A DNA stretch of 64,000 nt from Rhizobiales bacterium SYSU XM002 (GTDB lineage Bacteria > Pseudomonadota > Alphaproteobacteria > Rhizobiales > Beijerinckiaceae). The position numbers were made by a program, and so were the translations under genes. The notes under the pieces are model-generated. The model did no database searches. It saw only the letters and a program-made list of their open reading frames with translations, and had not been told where the DNA came from. The stretch lies in the NCBI GenBank assembly GCA_009846685.1, contig VWVY01000003.1:372001-436000 (forward strand), read 5' to 3'. The stretch's first letter is position 1. Every line of letters begins with the position of its first letter. Shown here piece after piece: positions 16,728 to 25,432 of this stretch.

Positions 16728-18206
16728 ATGACGAAGTTCGAAAACATTTTCCGGCGGGGCGCGGCGACGACCGCTGTCCTCACTGCTTCCGCGCTTCCGG
16801 CGCTCGCCCAGGCGGCCGCGGCCCCCACACCGAACAAGGGCGATATCACCTGGATGATGCTCTCCACCATCCTCGTCCTTCTGATGACGATTCCAGGCCT
16901 CGCGCTGTTCTACGGCGGCCTCGTGCGCTCGAAGAACATGCTCTCGGTGCTCACCCAGGTTCTCGCGACCGTCTGCATGGTCTCGCTGATCTGGGTGTTC
17001 TACGGCTACTCCATGGCATTCACCGGCGGTGGCGGCCTCAACGATTTCGTCGGTGGTTTCGACAAGATCTTCCTCAAGGGCGTCGATGTGAACGCCGTCG
17101 CGGCGACCTTCTCGAACGGAGTCGTCATTCCGGAACTCGTCTACATGGCGTTCCAGATGACCTTCGCTTGCATCACCCCGGCCCTGATCGTCGGCGCATT
17201 CGCCGAGCGTATCAAGTTCTCGGCCCTGATGGTGTTCATCGCCCTCTGGGTGACGCTGGTCTACTTCCCGATGGCGCATATGGTCTGGTACTGGGCCGGC
17301 CCGGATGCGGTTGCCGCTGCTGCCAAGGCCGTTGCCGCCGCCACGGATGAAGCCGCCAAGAAGGCTGCGCAGGTCAAGCTCGACGAAGTGAATGCCGATG
17401 CCGGCATGCTCTTCAAGTGGGGCGCGCTCGATTTCGCCGGCGGCACGGTTGTCCACATCAACGCGGGTATTGCCGGTCTTGTCGGCTCGCTCATCATCGG
17501 CAAGCGCATTGGCTTCGGTCGTGACCTCCTGGCCCCGCACTCGCTGACGATGACGATGGTCGGCGCGGCGTTGCTGTGGGTCGGCTGGTTCGGCTTCAAT
17601 GCCGGCTCCAACCTTGAGGCCAACTCGACCGCCGTTCTGGCGCTCGTCAACACCTTCGTCGCTACCGCAGCAGCCGGTTTCGCCTGGCTGATCGTTGAAT
17701 GGGCAGTGAAGGGCAAGCCCTCGCTGCTCGGCCTCGCCTCCGGCGTAGTCGCCGGCCTCGTCGCGGTCACTCCGGCCTCCGGCTTCGCCGGCCCGATGGG
17801 CTCGATTGTTCTTGGCCTTGTCGCCGGCGTGGTCTGCTTCTTCGCCTGTACCACGTTGAAGAACGCTTTCGGCTACGACGACAGCCTCGACGTCTTCGGT
17901 GTGCATTGCATCGGCGGCATCATCGGCGCGATCGGAACCGGCATCCTCGTCAACCCGGCCCTCGGCGGCGTCGGAATTCCCGACTACACCACCAAGCCGG
18001 GCGAGCTGGTCGCGGCGGCCTACGAGTTCGGTCCGGCGGTGATGGCACAGGTCAAGGCCGTGCTGTTCACTCTCGTCTTCTCCGGCGTGATGTCCGCGAT
18101 CCTCTTCAAGGTCGTCGATGTCATCATCGGTCTGCGGGTGCCGCAGGAACAGGAGCGCGAGGGTCTCGACATCGCTTGCCACGGCGAGCGTGCCTACAAC
18201 CTCTGA
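16728..18206 (+). CDS. amtB: ammonium transporter
   Basis: 492 residues. A cleavable signal peptide (residues 1-25, ending LPALAQA) is followed by 11 predicted helices. Key sites are the Trp/Phe gate region YGGLVRSKNMLS, the first pore histidine in GGTVVHINAGIAGLVG, and the second in FGVHCIGGIIGAIGTG. Family proteins form trimers that conduct ammonium. Between helices, after MVWYWAGPDA, a ~35-residue Ala/Lys-rich stretch is inserted; similar loops occur in some alphaproteobacterial Amts. AAGAGG precedes the ATG. It is co-transcribed with glnK and ends at a strong terminator. Confidence 0.94.
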   Translation: MTKFENIFRRGAATTAVLTASALPALAQAAAAPTPNKGDITWMMLSTILVLLMTIPGLALFYGGLVRSKNMLSVLTQVLATVCMVSLIWVFYGYSMAFTGGGGLNDFVGGFDKIFLKGVDVNAVAATFSNGVVIPELVYMAFQMTFACITPALIVGAFAERIKFSALMVFIALWVTLVYFPMAHMVWYWAGPDAVAAAAKAVAAATDEAAKKAAQVKLDEVNADAGMLFKWGALDFAGGTVVHINAGIAGLVGSLIIGKRIGFGRDLLAPHSLTMTMVGAALLWVGWFGFNAGSNLEANSTAVLALVNTFVATAAAGFAWLIVEWAVKGKPSLLGLASGVVAGLVAVTPASGFAGPMGSIVLGLVAGVVCFFACTTLKNAFGYDDSLDVFGVHCIGGIIGAIGTGILVNPALGGVGIPDYTTKPGELVAAAYEFGPAVMAQVKAVLFTLVFSGVMSAILFKVVDVIIGLRVPQEQEREGLDIACHGERAYNL

Positions 18207-18261
18207 TCGGAAACATAACGGACCGGCGGCACCTTCCTCCTCCGCCGGACCGGACTTGCCG

Positions 18262-18295
18262 GGCGGGTCTCCAAAAGAGGCCCGCCTTTTCTTTT
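18262..18295 (+). terminator. Rho-independent terminator after amtB
   Basis: GGCGGGTCTC pairs with GAGGCCCGCC (ten pairs, one T-G) around a CAAAA loop, followed directly by TTTTCTTTT. It lies 56 bp after the amtB stop, in the transcription direction of glnK-amtB. This is the clearest intrinsic terminator in the window. Confidence 0.88.
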
Positions 18296-18455
18296 GCGCC
18301 TCCCTTTCTTCGCCTCGACGCAAATTGAAAACAGACCCTTAACCGGATTACCGCATAACTCTGGTTTGTCCGGCGGATCAGGTATCTCCCGCTTCGCTGG
18401 CGCTGTCCGGAGGACGGCCATTGATTTGGTTGGTATTGCGTAAGGGAACGGCATC

Positions 18456-21029
18456 GTGATGCGAACGACGCGCCTCACACATTCTTCTCTCGATGTCCTG
18501 CCGCAGAACGTGCGCGAGGGATTGAGCCGCCGCATGAATGATCTCGTCGGGTTGGGGCTGATCGGCGCGGCGCTGGCGCTGGGCCTCGCCTTCGCCTCGT
18601 GGTCCGTCGGCGATCCGAGCCTGAGCCACGCGACCAATGGCCGGGTCCGCAATCTCCTCGGCTACCCTGGCGCGATTCTCGCCGATCTCGGGATGCAGCT
18701 TTTCGGTATCGGCTGCATCGCGCTCGTCGTCTCCCTGGCGACCGTCGGCGCTCGGATGCTCTGGATCAAGCAGGAAGCAGGCTGGAAATATCGCGCCGTC
18801 CTCGCCGTTCTCGGTCTTATTACCGCCTCGGGCTTTGCCTCCGCTCTGCCACCAGCCGAACGCTGGCCGCTGCCGACCGGGTTCGGTGGCGCATTCGGCG
18901 ATGCGTTACTGGGGATTTCCGCTTTTGTCGGTCTTGGTTCGGTCGGTTTCGGCAGGCTGCTCGCCGGCGGGTTGTTCGGCGTGCTGACGTTGCTGTCCTT
19001 CAGCCTGCTCATGCGGGGCCTCTCGCCCACCGCTACGATCGACGAGGATCGCGACGAAACCCCGGCCGATGATGAACCCTCGGCCGCGATCCTCTCCATT
19101 GGCGCATTGTTCCACTGGTTCTATGTCCTGCGCGGATTTTTCGGCCGCCTTGCCCCGCGCGAGGAGAAGATCGCCGGTCGACCGGGCCTGCTTGCGCGCC
19201 TCAAGCATCGTCTCTTCGCCCGCCGCCTCCCGCCCCCTGCGGAAACGCCACGTACTGCCCCAAGGCCAGCACAACGGCAGGAGCCGACATTCGGCGCGCC
19301 GCCGGCTCCGCTGCCCGAGATGCATTTCGAGGATTTCGACGACGAGCCGGCGCCGCCCCCGGTCCTTCATCACGCACCGCAACCGGCAGCACCCCCCGTG
19401 CCGGAAACTTCCACGCGCGTTACCGCGCCTGTCGGCGCGCTGAAGCCAGGCAAGCGGGAGACACGCGAGGCCCAGGTCTCGATCTTCCAGCACGAGGAAT
19501 TCCAGTTCCCGCCGCTCTCCCTGCTCGCGGAACCGAAGCGCGTGGCGACGCCGCAGGTTTCAACCGACGCGCTTGAACAGAACGCACGCCTGCTCGAAGG
19601 CGTGCTCGACGATTTCGGTGTCCGTGGCGAGATCATCAACGTCCGCCCCGGCCCTGTCGTGACGCTCTACGAGCTTGAGCCTGCGCCTGGCACGAAATCA
19701 TCGCGCGTCATCGGCCTCGCCGAGGATATCGCCCGCTCGATGAGCGCCGTCGCCGCGCGCGTCGCGGTCGTGCCGGGCCGCAACGCCATCGGTATTGAAC
19801 TGCCGAACGCGAAGCGCGAGACCGTGCTGTTGCGTGAACTTCTCGCCTCCGAGGATTTCGAGAAATCAAAGCTCCGCCTGCCGATCTGCCTCGGCAAGAC
19901 CATCGGCGGCGAGCCGGTGATCGTCGATCTCGCCCGCATGCCGCATCTGCTCGTCGCCGGCACCACCGGCTCCGGCAAGTCGGTCGCGATCAACACCATG
20001 ATCTGTTCGCTCCTCTACCGGCTCAAGCCGGAGGAATGCCGCCTGATCATGATCGATCCGAAGATGCTCGAACTCTCGATTTACGACGGCATTCCGCACT
20101 TGCTCTCCCCCGTCGTCACCGATCCCAAGAAGGCGGTCGTCGCGCTCAAATGGGCCGTGCGCGAGATGGAAGAGCGCTACAAGAAGATGTCGAAGATCGG
20201 CGTGCGCAACATCGACGGCTTCAACGCCCGCATGGAGGAGGCGCGCGCGCGCGGCGAGTGCCTCACCCGCACGATCCAGACCGGCTACGACCGTGAAACC
20301 GGCGAGGCGATCTACGAGGAAGAGGTGATGGAGCTTGAAAAGCTCCCCTATATCGTCGTCATCGTCGACGAGATGGCCGACCTCATGCTCGTCGCCGGCA
20401 AGGAGATCGAAGGCGCGGTGCAACGCCTCGCCCAGATGGCGCGCGCCGCGGGCATCCACATCGTCATGGCGACGCAGCGCCCCTCGGTCGATGTCATCAC
20501 CGGCACGATCAAGGCCAACTTCCCGACCCGCATCTCGTTCCAGGTCACCTCCAAGATCGACAGCCGCACGATCCTCGGTGAGATGGGCGCGGAGCAGCTC
20601 CTCGGCCAGGGCGACATGCTCTACATGGCCGGCGGCGGCCGTATCTCGCGCGTCCACGGCCCGTTCGTCGCTGACGGCGAGGTCGAGAAGGTCGTCGCCC
20701 ACCTCAAGACGCAGGGTCGCCCGGACTATGTCGAGGCCGTCACGGCGGAACTTGAGGGCGAGGACGGCGTTGGAGACGATGACAGCCCGGTGTTCGACAA
20801 GGGCGAATTCGGCGACGAGAGCGCGGATCTCTACGATCAGGCGGTCGCAATCGTCCTCCGCGACAAGAAGGCCTCGACATCCTATGTCCAGCGCCGCCTC
20901 CAGATCGGCTATAACCGCGCCGCCTCGATCATCGAGCGCATGGAGCGCGAAGGCATCGTCGGCCCGGCAAATCACGCTGGCAAACGCGAAATCCTGCTTG
21001 AAAACACTGGCGCCCGGCACGATGACTGA
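18456..21029 (+). CDS. ftsK: DNA translocase FtsK
   Basis: 857 residues. Four N-terminal membrane helices (about 25-185) anchor it at the septum. A Pro/Arg-rich linker (about 250-350) is followed by the motor: Walker A GTTGSGKS with Lys508, then Walker [13 protein letters not shown], a [13 protein letters not shown] sensor motif, and the C-terminal gamma winged helix ([22 protein letters not shown]) that reads KOPS and activates XerCD. GTG at 18456 or ATG at 18459 may start; GGGA upstream is 8 bases from the GTG. The linker is short compared with E. coli FtsK (1329 aa), so the protein is SpoIIIE-like in size. lolA follows on the same strand. Confidence 0.95.
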   Translation: MMRTTRLTHSSLDVLPQNVREGLSRRMNDLVGLGLIGAALALGLAFASWSVGDPSLSHATNGRVRNLLGYPGAILADLGMQLFGIGCIALVVSLATVGARMLWIKQEAGWKYRAVLAVLGLITASGFASALPPAERWPLPTGFGGAFGDALLGISAFVGLGSVGFGRLLAGGLFGVLTLLSFSLLMRGLSPTATIDEDRDETPADDEPSAAILSIGALFHWFYVLRGFFGRLAPREEKIAGRPGLLARLKHRLFARRLPPPAETPRTAPRPAQRQEPTFGAPPAPLPEMHFEDFDDEPAPPPVLHHAPQPAAPPVPETSTRVTAPVGALKPGKRETREAQVSIFQHEEFQFPPLSLLAEPKRVATPQVSTDALEQNARLLEGVLDDFGVRGEIINVRPGPVVTLYELEPAPGTKSSRVIGLAEDIARSMSAVAARVAVVPGRNAIGIELPNAKRETVLLRELLASEDFEKSKLRLPICLGKTIGGEPVIVDLARMPHLLVAGTTGSGKSVAINTMICSLLYRLKPEECRLIMIDPKMLELSIYDGIPHLLSPVVTDPKKAVVALKWAVREMEERYKKMSKIGVRNIDGFNARMEEARARGECLTRTIQTGYDRETGEAIYEEEVMELEKLPYIVVIVDEMADLMLVAGKEIEGAVQRLAQMARAAGIHIVMATQRPSVDVITGTIKANFPTRISFQVTSKIDSRTILGEMGAEQLLGQGDMLYMAGGGRISRVHGPFVADGEVEKVVAHLKTQGRPDYVEAVTAELEGEDGVGDDDSPVFDKGEFGDESADLYDQAVAIVLRDKKASTSYVQRRLQIGYNRAASIIERMEREGIVGPANHAGKREILLENTGARHDD

Positions 21030-21108
21030 AGATGCTGCCGGTCGCGATTCCGCCACAAGCGCGGGCTAGTGAACGATCGATCGATTTCAGGAAGGTTTCG
21101 AGCAAGGC

Positions 21109-21777
21109 ATGTCCGGCAAACTTCTTTCCGCTTCTTTCGTTCTCGCGCTCGCCGGGTTTATCGCCGGACCTGCGGTGGCGCAGAAGCCGCTTTCCCTTTC
21201 GCCGGCTCCCGCGCCCGCCAAGGCTGCACCGGCAAACGCGGAAGCGCCGAGCCTCGACCGGATCAACGCCTATTTCAATGCGATGCGCGGCCTTCAGGCC
21301 GATTTCGTGCAGGTTTCGCCTGATGGGCGTCGCTTCGGCGGCATCCTCTACCTGCTGCGCCCTGGCCGTATGCGTTTCGAGTATCATCCGCCCGCGACGC
21401 TCGAAGTCGTGGCCGACGGGCGTTCCGTTGCCATCCGCGACCGCAAGCTGAAGACGCAGGATGTCTACTTTATCGGCCAGACGCCGCTGAAATTCCTTCT
21501 CCAGCCGAAAATCAATGTCGCCAAGGACTCCAAGGTCACCGATCTCAAGCGCGACGGCGATGCGATCGTGCTCGACCTTGAGGACAAGTCGACCTTCGGC
21601 GGCACCTCGCGCATCCGCGTCGTATTCGATGGCGCGAATTACGCCTTGCGCGAATGGACCGTGACCGACCCGCAGGGTCACGACACCCGCGTGCTGCTCT
21701 CGAACATCAATCTCGCCGCGCTGCCGGCCAAAAACCTGTTCGAGATCGAGGAGCAGCGGCTCGTCGAGCCAAAATAG
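21109..21777 (+). CDS. lolA: outer-membrane lipoprotein carrier protein LolA
   Basis: 222 residues with an N-terminal signal peptide (about 1-24, LAGFIAGPAVA then Q). The mature part has the LolA pattern: LDRINAYFNAMRGLQADFVQVSPDGRR, GILYLLRPGRMRFEYHPP, then a beta-sheet half. It carries lipoproteins through the periplasm from LolCDE to the outer membrane. The C-terminus is diverged, with an unusual VEPK end. A GCAAGG ribosome site precedes the ATG. The gene follows ftsK on the same strand, an arrangement often seen in alphaproteobacteria. Confidence 0.9.
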   Translation: MSGKLLSASFVLALAGFIAGPAVAQKPLSLSPAPAPAKAAPANAEAPSLDRINAYFNAMRGLQADFVQVSPDGRRFGGILYLLRPGRMRFEYHPPATLEVVADGRSVAIRDRKLKTQDVYFIGQTPLKFLLQPKINVAKDSKVTDLKRDGDAIVLDLEDKSTFGGTSRIRVVFDGANYALREWTVTDPQGHDTRVLLSNINLAALPAKNLFEIEEQRLVEPK

Positions 21778-21857
21778 GGGGTCGAGCCGGTTTTCCCGCT
21801 TCCTGACCGGCAATCCTTCGCGCTAGTCATATCCGCCTCACGCGAAAAGGATTCGGC

Positions 21858-22673
21858 ATGGCGGATACGCTCTCGGTCGTCACCTGGAACATCAACTCGG
21901 TTCGCCTGCGGCTCGACCAGGTGTTGCGTTTCCTCACCGAGCAGCAGCCGGATGTGCTCTGCCTCCAGGAAACGAAGTGCCCGAACGATCTTTTCCCGAA
22001 GGGCGCGTTCGAGAAGGCAGGCTATCGCCATCAGGCCATCATGGGCATGAAGGGTTACAACGGGGTCGCAATCCTTTCGCGTCGGCCGCTCGAGCCTCTC
22101 TCCGCTCGCGAGATGTGCGGCAAGCCTGATGCGCGCCACATAGCCGCACGCATCGGCGAGGGCGCGGGAGCCGTGACACTGCACAATTTCTATGTCCCGG
22201 CCGGCGGCGATATCCCCGATCCCGAAGCCAATCCGAAATTCGCGCACAAGCTCGATTTCGTGAAGGAATTGCAGGTCTTCTCGGAGGAAGCACGGAGGAC
22301 TGAACCGCGCGCCATTCTCGTTGGTGATCTCAATATCGCGCCGCTCGAACACGACGTCTGGAGCCACAAGAAGCTTCTGGACATCGTCAGCCATACCCCG
22401 ATCGAGACCAACGGGCTGATGGATGTCATCGCTGCTGGCGAATGGGGCGACGCTATGCGGCTCCTGAAGCCGGAACCCGAGAAAGTCTATTCCTGGTGGA
22501 GCTATCGCTCGCCGGATTGGGAGACGCGCGACCTTGGTCGACGGCTCGATCATGTCTGGCTGGGTCGTGATCTCGTCGGCGGGCTGCAGTCCGGCCGGAT
22601 TTTTCGCGAGACGCGCGGCTGGGAGCGCCCGTCAGACCATGTTCCCGTGCGGATCGATCTCGAAATCGATTGA
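21858..22673 (+). CDS. xth: exodeoxyribonuclease III (AP endonuclease)
   Basis: 271 residues of the exonuclease III/APE1 family. Metal and catalytic sites are visible: the opening TWNINSVRLR, LQETKCPND (catalytic Glu), the NFYVPAGG segment, GDLNIAPLEHDVW, and a C-terminal SDHVPV with the Asp-His pair. It repairs abasic sites and 3' blocks. The ATG at 21858 gives the canonical N-terminus. It follows lolA after 80 bp and is convergent with the cyclic-nucleotide-domain gene (gap 4 bp). Confidence 0.93.
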   Translation: MADTLSVVTWNINSVRLRLDQVLRFLTEQQPDVLCLQETKCPNDLFPKGAFEKAGYRHQAIMGMKGYNGVAILSRRPLEPLSAREMCGKPDARHIAARIGEGAGAVTLHNFYVPAGGDIPDPEANPKFAHKLDFVKELQVFSEEARRTEPRAILVGDLNIAPLEHDVWSHKKLLDIVSHTPIETNGLMDVIAAGEWGDAMRLLKPEPEKVYSWWSYRSPDWETRDLGRRLDHVWLGRDLVGGLQSGRIFRETRGWERPSDHVPVRIDLEID

Positions 22674-22677
22674 AATT

Positions 22678-23115
22678 TCAGGCAAGGCGCTGGAGCCGGG
22701 CGGCCATCTCACGCGCCTCGCGCGCAAGTGCCTGATGGAGAACCGCCGCGCTTTCGGGATGTGCGTCGAGCACCTTCATCATCAGGTCGCGGGAAAAAGC
22801 CAGCACCACCGTCTGGCCCCGTGCGAGCGCCGTCGCGGGACGCTGGCCCTGTGCGAAGAGCGCCGATTGCCCGATCAACGCTCCGGGGCCGAAGACATGC
22901 GGCGAGGGCGCGCCGCTATCCGCCATGTCGAGAACGATCTCGCCTTCCACGACGAGATAGCCGCCATCCGAATAGTCGTTTCGGCGGAACAGGATATCGC
23001 CGGGCCGCAACTGACGGCGCGCGGCCGAGAAGGCGAGCAGGCGCAGCGCTTCGGGATCGACCTTCTCGAAGATCGGTATCTGGCGGAGCAGACCGATGAT
23101 CTCGTCGAGCCGCAT
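22678..23115 (-). CDS. lone cyclic-nucleotide-binding domain protein
   Basis: 145 residues forming one cNMP-binding fold and nothing else: the beta-roll FEKVDPEALRLLAFSAARRQLRPGDILFRRNDY, and a phosphate-binding cassette GALIGQSALFAQGQRPATALA, then two helices. It lacks the winged-helix DNA-binding domain of Crp. Whether it binds cAMP, cGMP or another ligand is unknown. It lies 12 bp downstream of the response regulator gene, so the two are surely co-expressed and may act together (inference). Confidence 0.82.
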   Translation of the reverse strand: MRLDEIIGLLRQIPIFEKVDPEALRLLAFSAARRQLRPGDILFRRNDYSDGGYLVVEGEIVLDMADSGAPSPHVFGPGALIGQSALFAQGQRPATALARGQTVVLAFSRDLMMKVLDAHPESAAVLHQALAREAREMAARLQRLA

Positions 23116-23127
23116 CGCCGGTTCTCC

Positions 23128-23814
23128 TTACGGCACGAGCTTGTAACCGCCACTCTCCGTGAGGAGGATGCGCGCGCGGCCGGGATCGACCTCGATCTTC
23201 TGGCGCAGGCGATAGATATGGGTTTCAAGCGTGTGGGTCGTAACATTGGCGTTGTAGCCCCACACCTCCTGCAACAGGATGTCGCGGCCGATGACCCGTT
23301 GCCCGGCGCGATAGAGGAATCGCAGGATCGCTGTTTCCTTCTCGGTGAGCCGAACCTTGGAGCCCTTTTCCGTCACGAGCAGCTTGGCGCCCGGTCGGAA
23401 CGAGTAGGGGCCGATGGTGAAGATGGCATCGTCGCTTGATTCATGCTGGCGCAAATGCGCGCGGATGCGCGCGAGTAGCACCGCAAAACGGAAAGGCTTC
23501 GTAACATAATCGTTTGCCCCGGCCTCGAGCCCGAGAATGGTGTCAGCCTCGCCGTCCTGTCCCGTAAGCATGATAACGGGGCTGCGGAACCCACCCTTGC
23601 GGAGGATCTTTACCGCCTCGCGACCGTCGATATCCGGCAGGCCGACATCCATGATGACAAGATCGAAATGATCGTTTTTCGCCTGTTGCACCGCGGCGGT
23701 CGCAGTGTCGACTTCCTTGATCTGGAACTCGTCGTAAAGTCGCAACTGCTCGACGAGAGCGCCACGCAGCTCATTATCGTCGTCGCAAACGAGGATCTTG
23801 CGGACATTACTCAT
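23128..23814 (-). CDS. OmpR-family response regulator
   Basis: 228 residues. The receiver domain has Asp11/12, phosphoacceptor Asp56 in VIMDVGLPD, Thr84 and Lys106, so it is fully equipped for phosphorylation. The C-terminal winged helix (EKETAILRFLYRAGQRVIGRDILLQEVWGY through RLRQKIEVD) is OmpR/PhoB-type. The start is the ATG at 23814, not the TTG before it, because GGAG lies 6 bases upstream. There is no kinase gene next to it; its partner is elsewhere. It is divergent from an L,D-transpeptidase gene and co-oriented with the cNMP-domain gene. An envelope-related regulon is an inference only. Confidence 0.88.
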   Translation of the reverse strand: MSNVRKILVCDDDNELRGALVEQLRLYDEFQIKEVDTATAAVQQAKNDHFDLVIMDVGLPDIDGREAVKILRKGGFRSPVIMLTGQDGEADTILGLEAGANDYVTKPFRFAVLLARIRAHLRQHESSDDAIFTIGPYSFRPGAKLLVTEKGSKVRLTEKETAILRFLYRAGQRVIGRDILLQEVWGYNANVTTHTLETHIYRLRQKIEVDPGRARILLTESGGYKLVP

Positions 23815-23998
23815 CAAAAACTCCGTTCCGGGGAGAACGACGACGTCATCGTCGCGATTCTTGTTGGCATTCGGATCGCTTCATCGACAGCTTGTGCCGA
23901 ATCGCCGGAAGATGGCAAGCCGCACCGCGAAAGGAAAGGGCCTCACGGACCCTGTCACGCGAAAGTGCAGTCCAGTTGAATAAGAGGCTTCGGACAGG

Positions 23999-24541
23999 AT
24001 GAGCGGTCTTCTTTCAACGATCTTCGTCGATCGCTGCGGCTTTCGCAAAGATGGGCGGGAGCGGCATGTCGCCCGCCTTCGCTTCGGCATGGTGAGTCTG
24101 CCATGCCGGATCGGCCGTTCCGGAATCGTCCACCTGAAGCGGGAGGGCGACGGCGCCACCCCAGCCTTCGTCATGCATCCGGTGCGCGGATTCTGGCGGG
24201 CCGACCGACGGCTACGGCCACGCACGCTCCTGCCGATGCGGCCGATCCGCAAGGGTGACGGCTGGTGCGAGGTGCCGGGTGACCGCAACTACAATCGTCT
24301 CGTGAGGAAACCCTATGCCGCGAGCCACGAGGACATGCGGCGCGAGGACCGGCTTTACGATGTCGTGCTCGAACTCGACTGGAACCGCATCCCGCGTCGG
24401 CAGGGGCGCGGCAGTGCCATTTTCTTTCATCTGACGCGTGAGAACGGCGGACCTACGGCCGGCTGCATCGCCGTCGACCCGCGACGCGTGGATTTCCTGC
24501 TCGCGCGGATGGATCAGCGAACGCGCTTTGTGGTCCGGTAA
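23999..24541 (+). CDS. L,D-transpeptidase (YkuD) family protein
   Basis: 180 residues. The core has SAIFFHLTRENGGPTAGCIAVD, the YkuD-like catalytic His and Cys (AGC) pair. Upstream of it are RNYNRLVRKPYAASHEDM and DVVLELDWN, typical of a subgroup found in alphaproteobacteria. These enzymes form 3-3 cross-links or attach proteins to peptidoglycan. No signal peptide or membrane anchor is visible, so its location is unclear. It is divergent from the response regulator gene (184-bp gap, which holds no other gene I can support). Confidence 0.82.
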   Translation: MSGLLSTIFVDRCGFRKDGRERHVARLRFGMVSLPCRIGRSGIVHLKREGDGATPAFVMHPVRGFWRADRRLRPRTLLPMRPIRKGDGWCEVPGDRNYNRLVRKPYAASHEDMRREDRLYDVVLELDWNRIPRRQGRGSAIFFHLTRENGGPTAGCIAVDPRRVDFLLARMDQRTRFVVR

Positions 24542-24543
24542 CC

Positions 24544-25230
24544 TCAGCCATTCTGACGGTGTGGCGGGCGGGCGCCGAAGATCGCGCTGCCGACCCGCAC
24601 ATGCGTCGCGCCAACCTGGATCGCAGCCTCGAAATCCGCGCTCATCCCCATCGAGAGCACGGAAAGCCCGTTTCGACGTGCGATTTTGGCCAGTAAGGCA
24701 AAATGCGGTGAGGGGGGCTCATCAACGGGCGGTATGCACATCAGCCCCTCGATGGGGAGCTGCAAGTCGTCGCGGCAAAGCCGGATGAACGCATCAGCTT
24801 CAGCCGGAACAATTCCCGCCTTCTGTGGTTCCTCGCCGGTATTCACCTGAATCAGGAGACTAGGGCAGTGCCCCCGCTTCGCCCGTTCCTCGGCAAGCGC
24901 CCGCGCAAGTTTCTCCCGGTCGAGCGTCTCGATCACATCGAAAAGATCGATGGCATCGCGCACCTTGTTGGTTTGGAGCGGGCCAATGAGGTGCAGCTCG
25001 ATATCCGCAAATGCGGCCTTGAGCGACGGCCATTTGCTCTCGGCCTCCTGCACGCGGTTCTCGCCGAAGACGCGCTGGCCGGCCACGAGCGCGGGCCGAA
25101 TCTCGTCAGCGCTCTTGGTTTTGGAGACCGCGACGAGGCGCACGCTGCCTGTCTCGCGACCGGAATCCACCTCGCAGCGCCTGATCCCGGCGAGAACTTC
25201 GGCCAGATTTTCGGCCACATCGTCTGCCAT
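24544..25230 (-). CDS. YggS-family pyridoxal-5'-phosphate-binding protein
   Basis: 228 residues. The PLP lysine is Lys37 in VAVSKTKS. Further family motifs are FGENRVQEAESKW, HLIGPLQTNKVRDAI, LLIQVNTGEEPQKAG, MCIPP, LSMGMSADFEAAIQVGATHVRVGSAIFG. The YggS/PLPBP family holds PLP and supports cofactor homeostasis; no reaction is known. The ATG at 25230 is set by a GGAG ribosome site 8 bases away; the upstream in-frame extension is not protein-like. It is divergent from leuS across a 202-bp gap with no other gene. Confidence 0.93.
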   Translation of the reverse strand: MADDVAENLAEVLAGIRRCEVDSGRETGSVRLVAVSKTKSADEIRPALVAGQRVFGENRVQEAESKWPSLKAAFADIELHLIGPLQTNKVRDAIDLFDVIETLDREKLARALAEERAKRGHCPSLLIQVNTGEEPQKAGIVPAEADAFIRLCRDDLQLPIEGLMCIPPVDEPPSPHFALLAKIARRNGLSVLSMGMSADFEAAIQVGATHVRVGSAIFGARPPHRQNG

Positions 25231-25432
25231 GGTGTGATCTCCGTCTTTGAAAACGCATCTCGCCCGCCGGGCGGAACAAATCTCCGTTGACCCCAAAGGC
25301 GGAATGATGTCCATACCCAATCGGATTTGCCGTTATCCGTCTGTGATTTGGCCGGTGCGGCGTTCGGATGCCACAGGAAGCCACGCGGGCTCATCCCCCT
25401 GCGATCAGTAAAGACCCAGTCGATAAAAGCCC

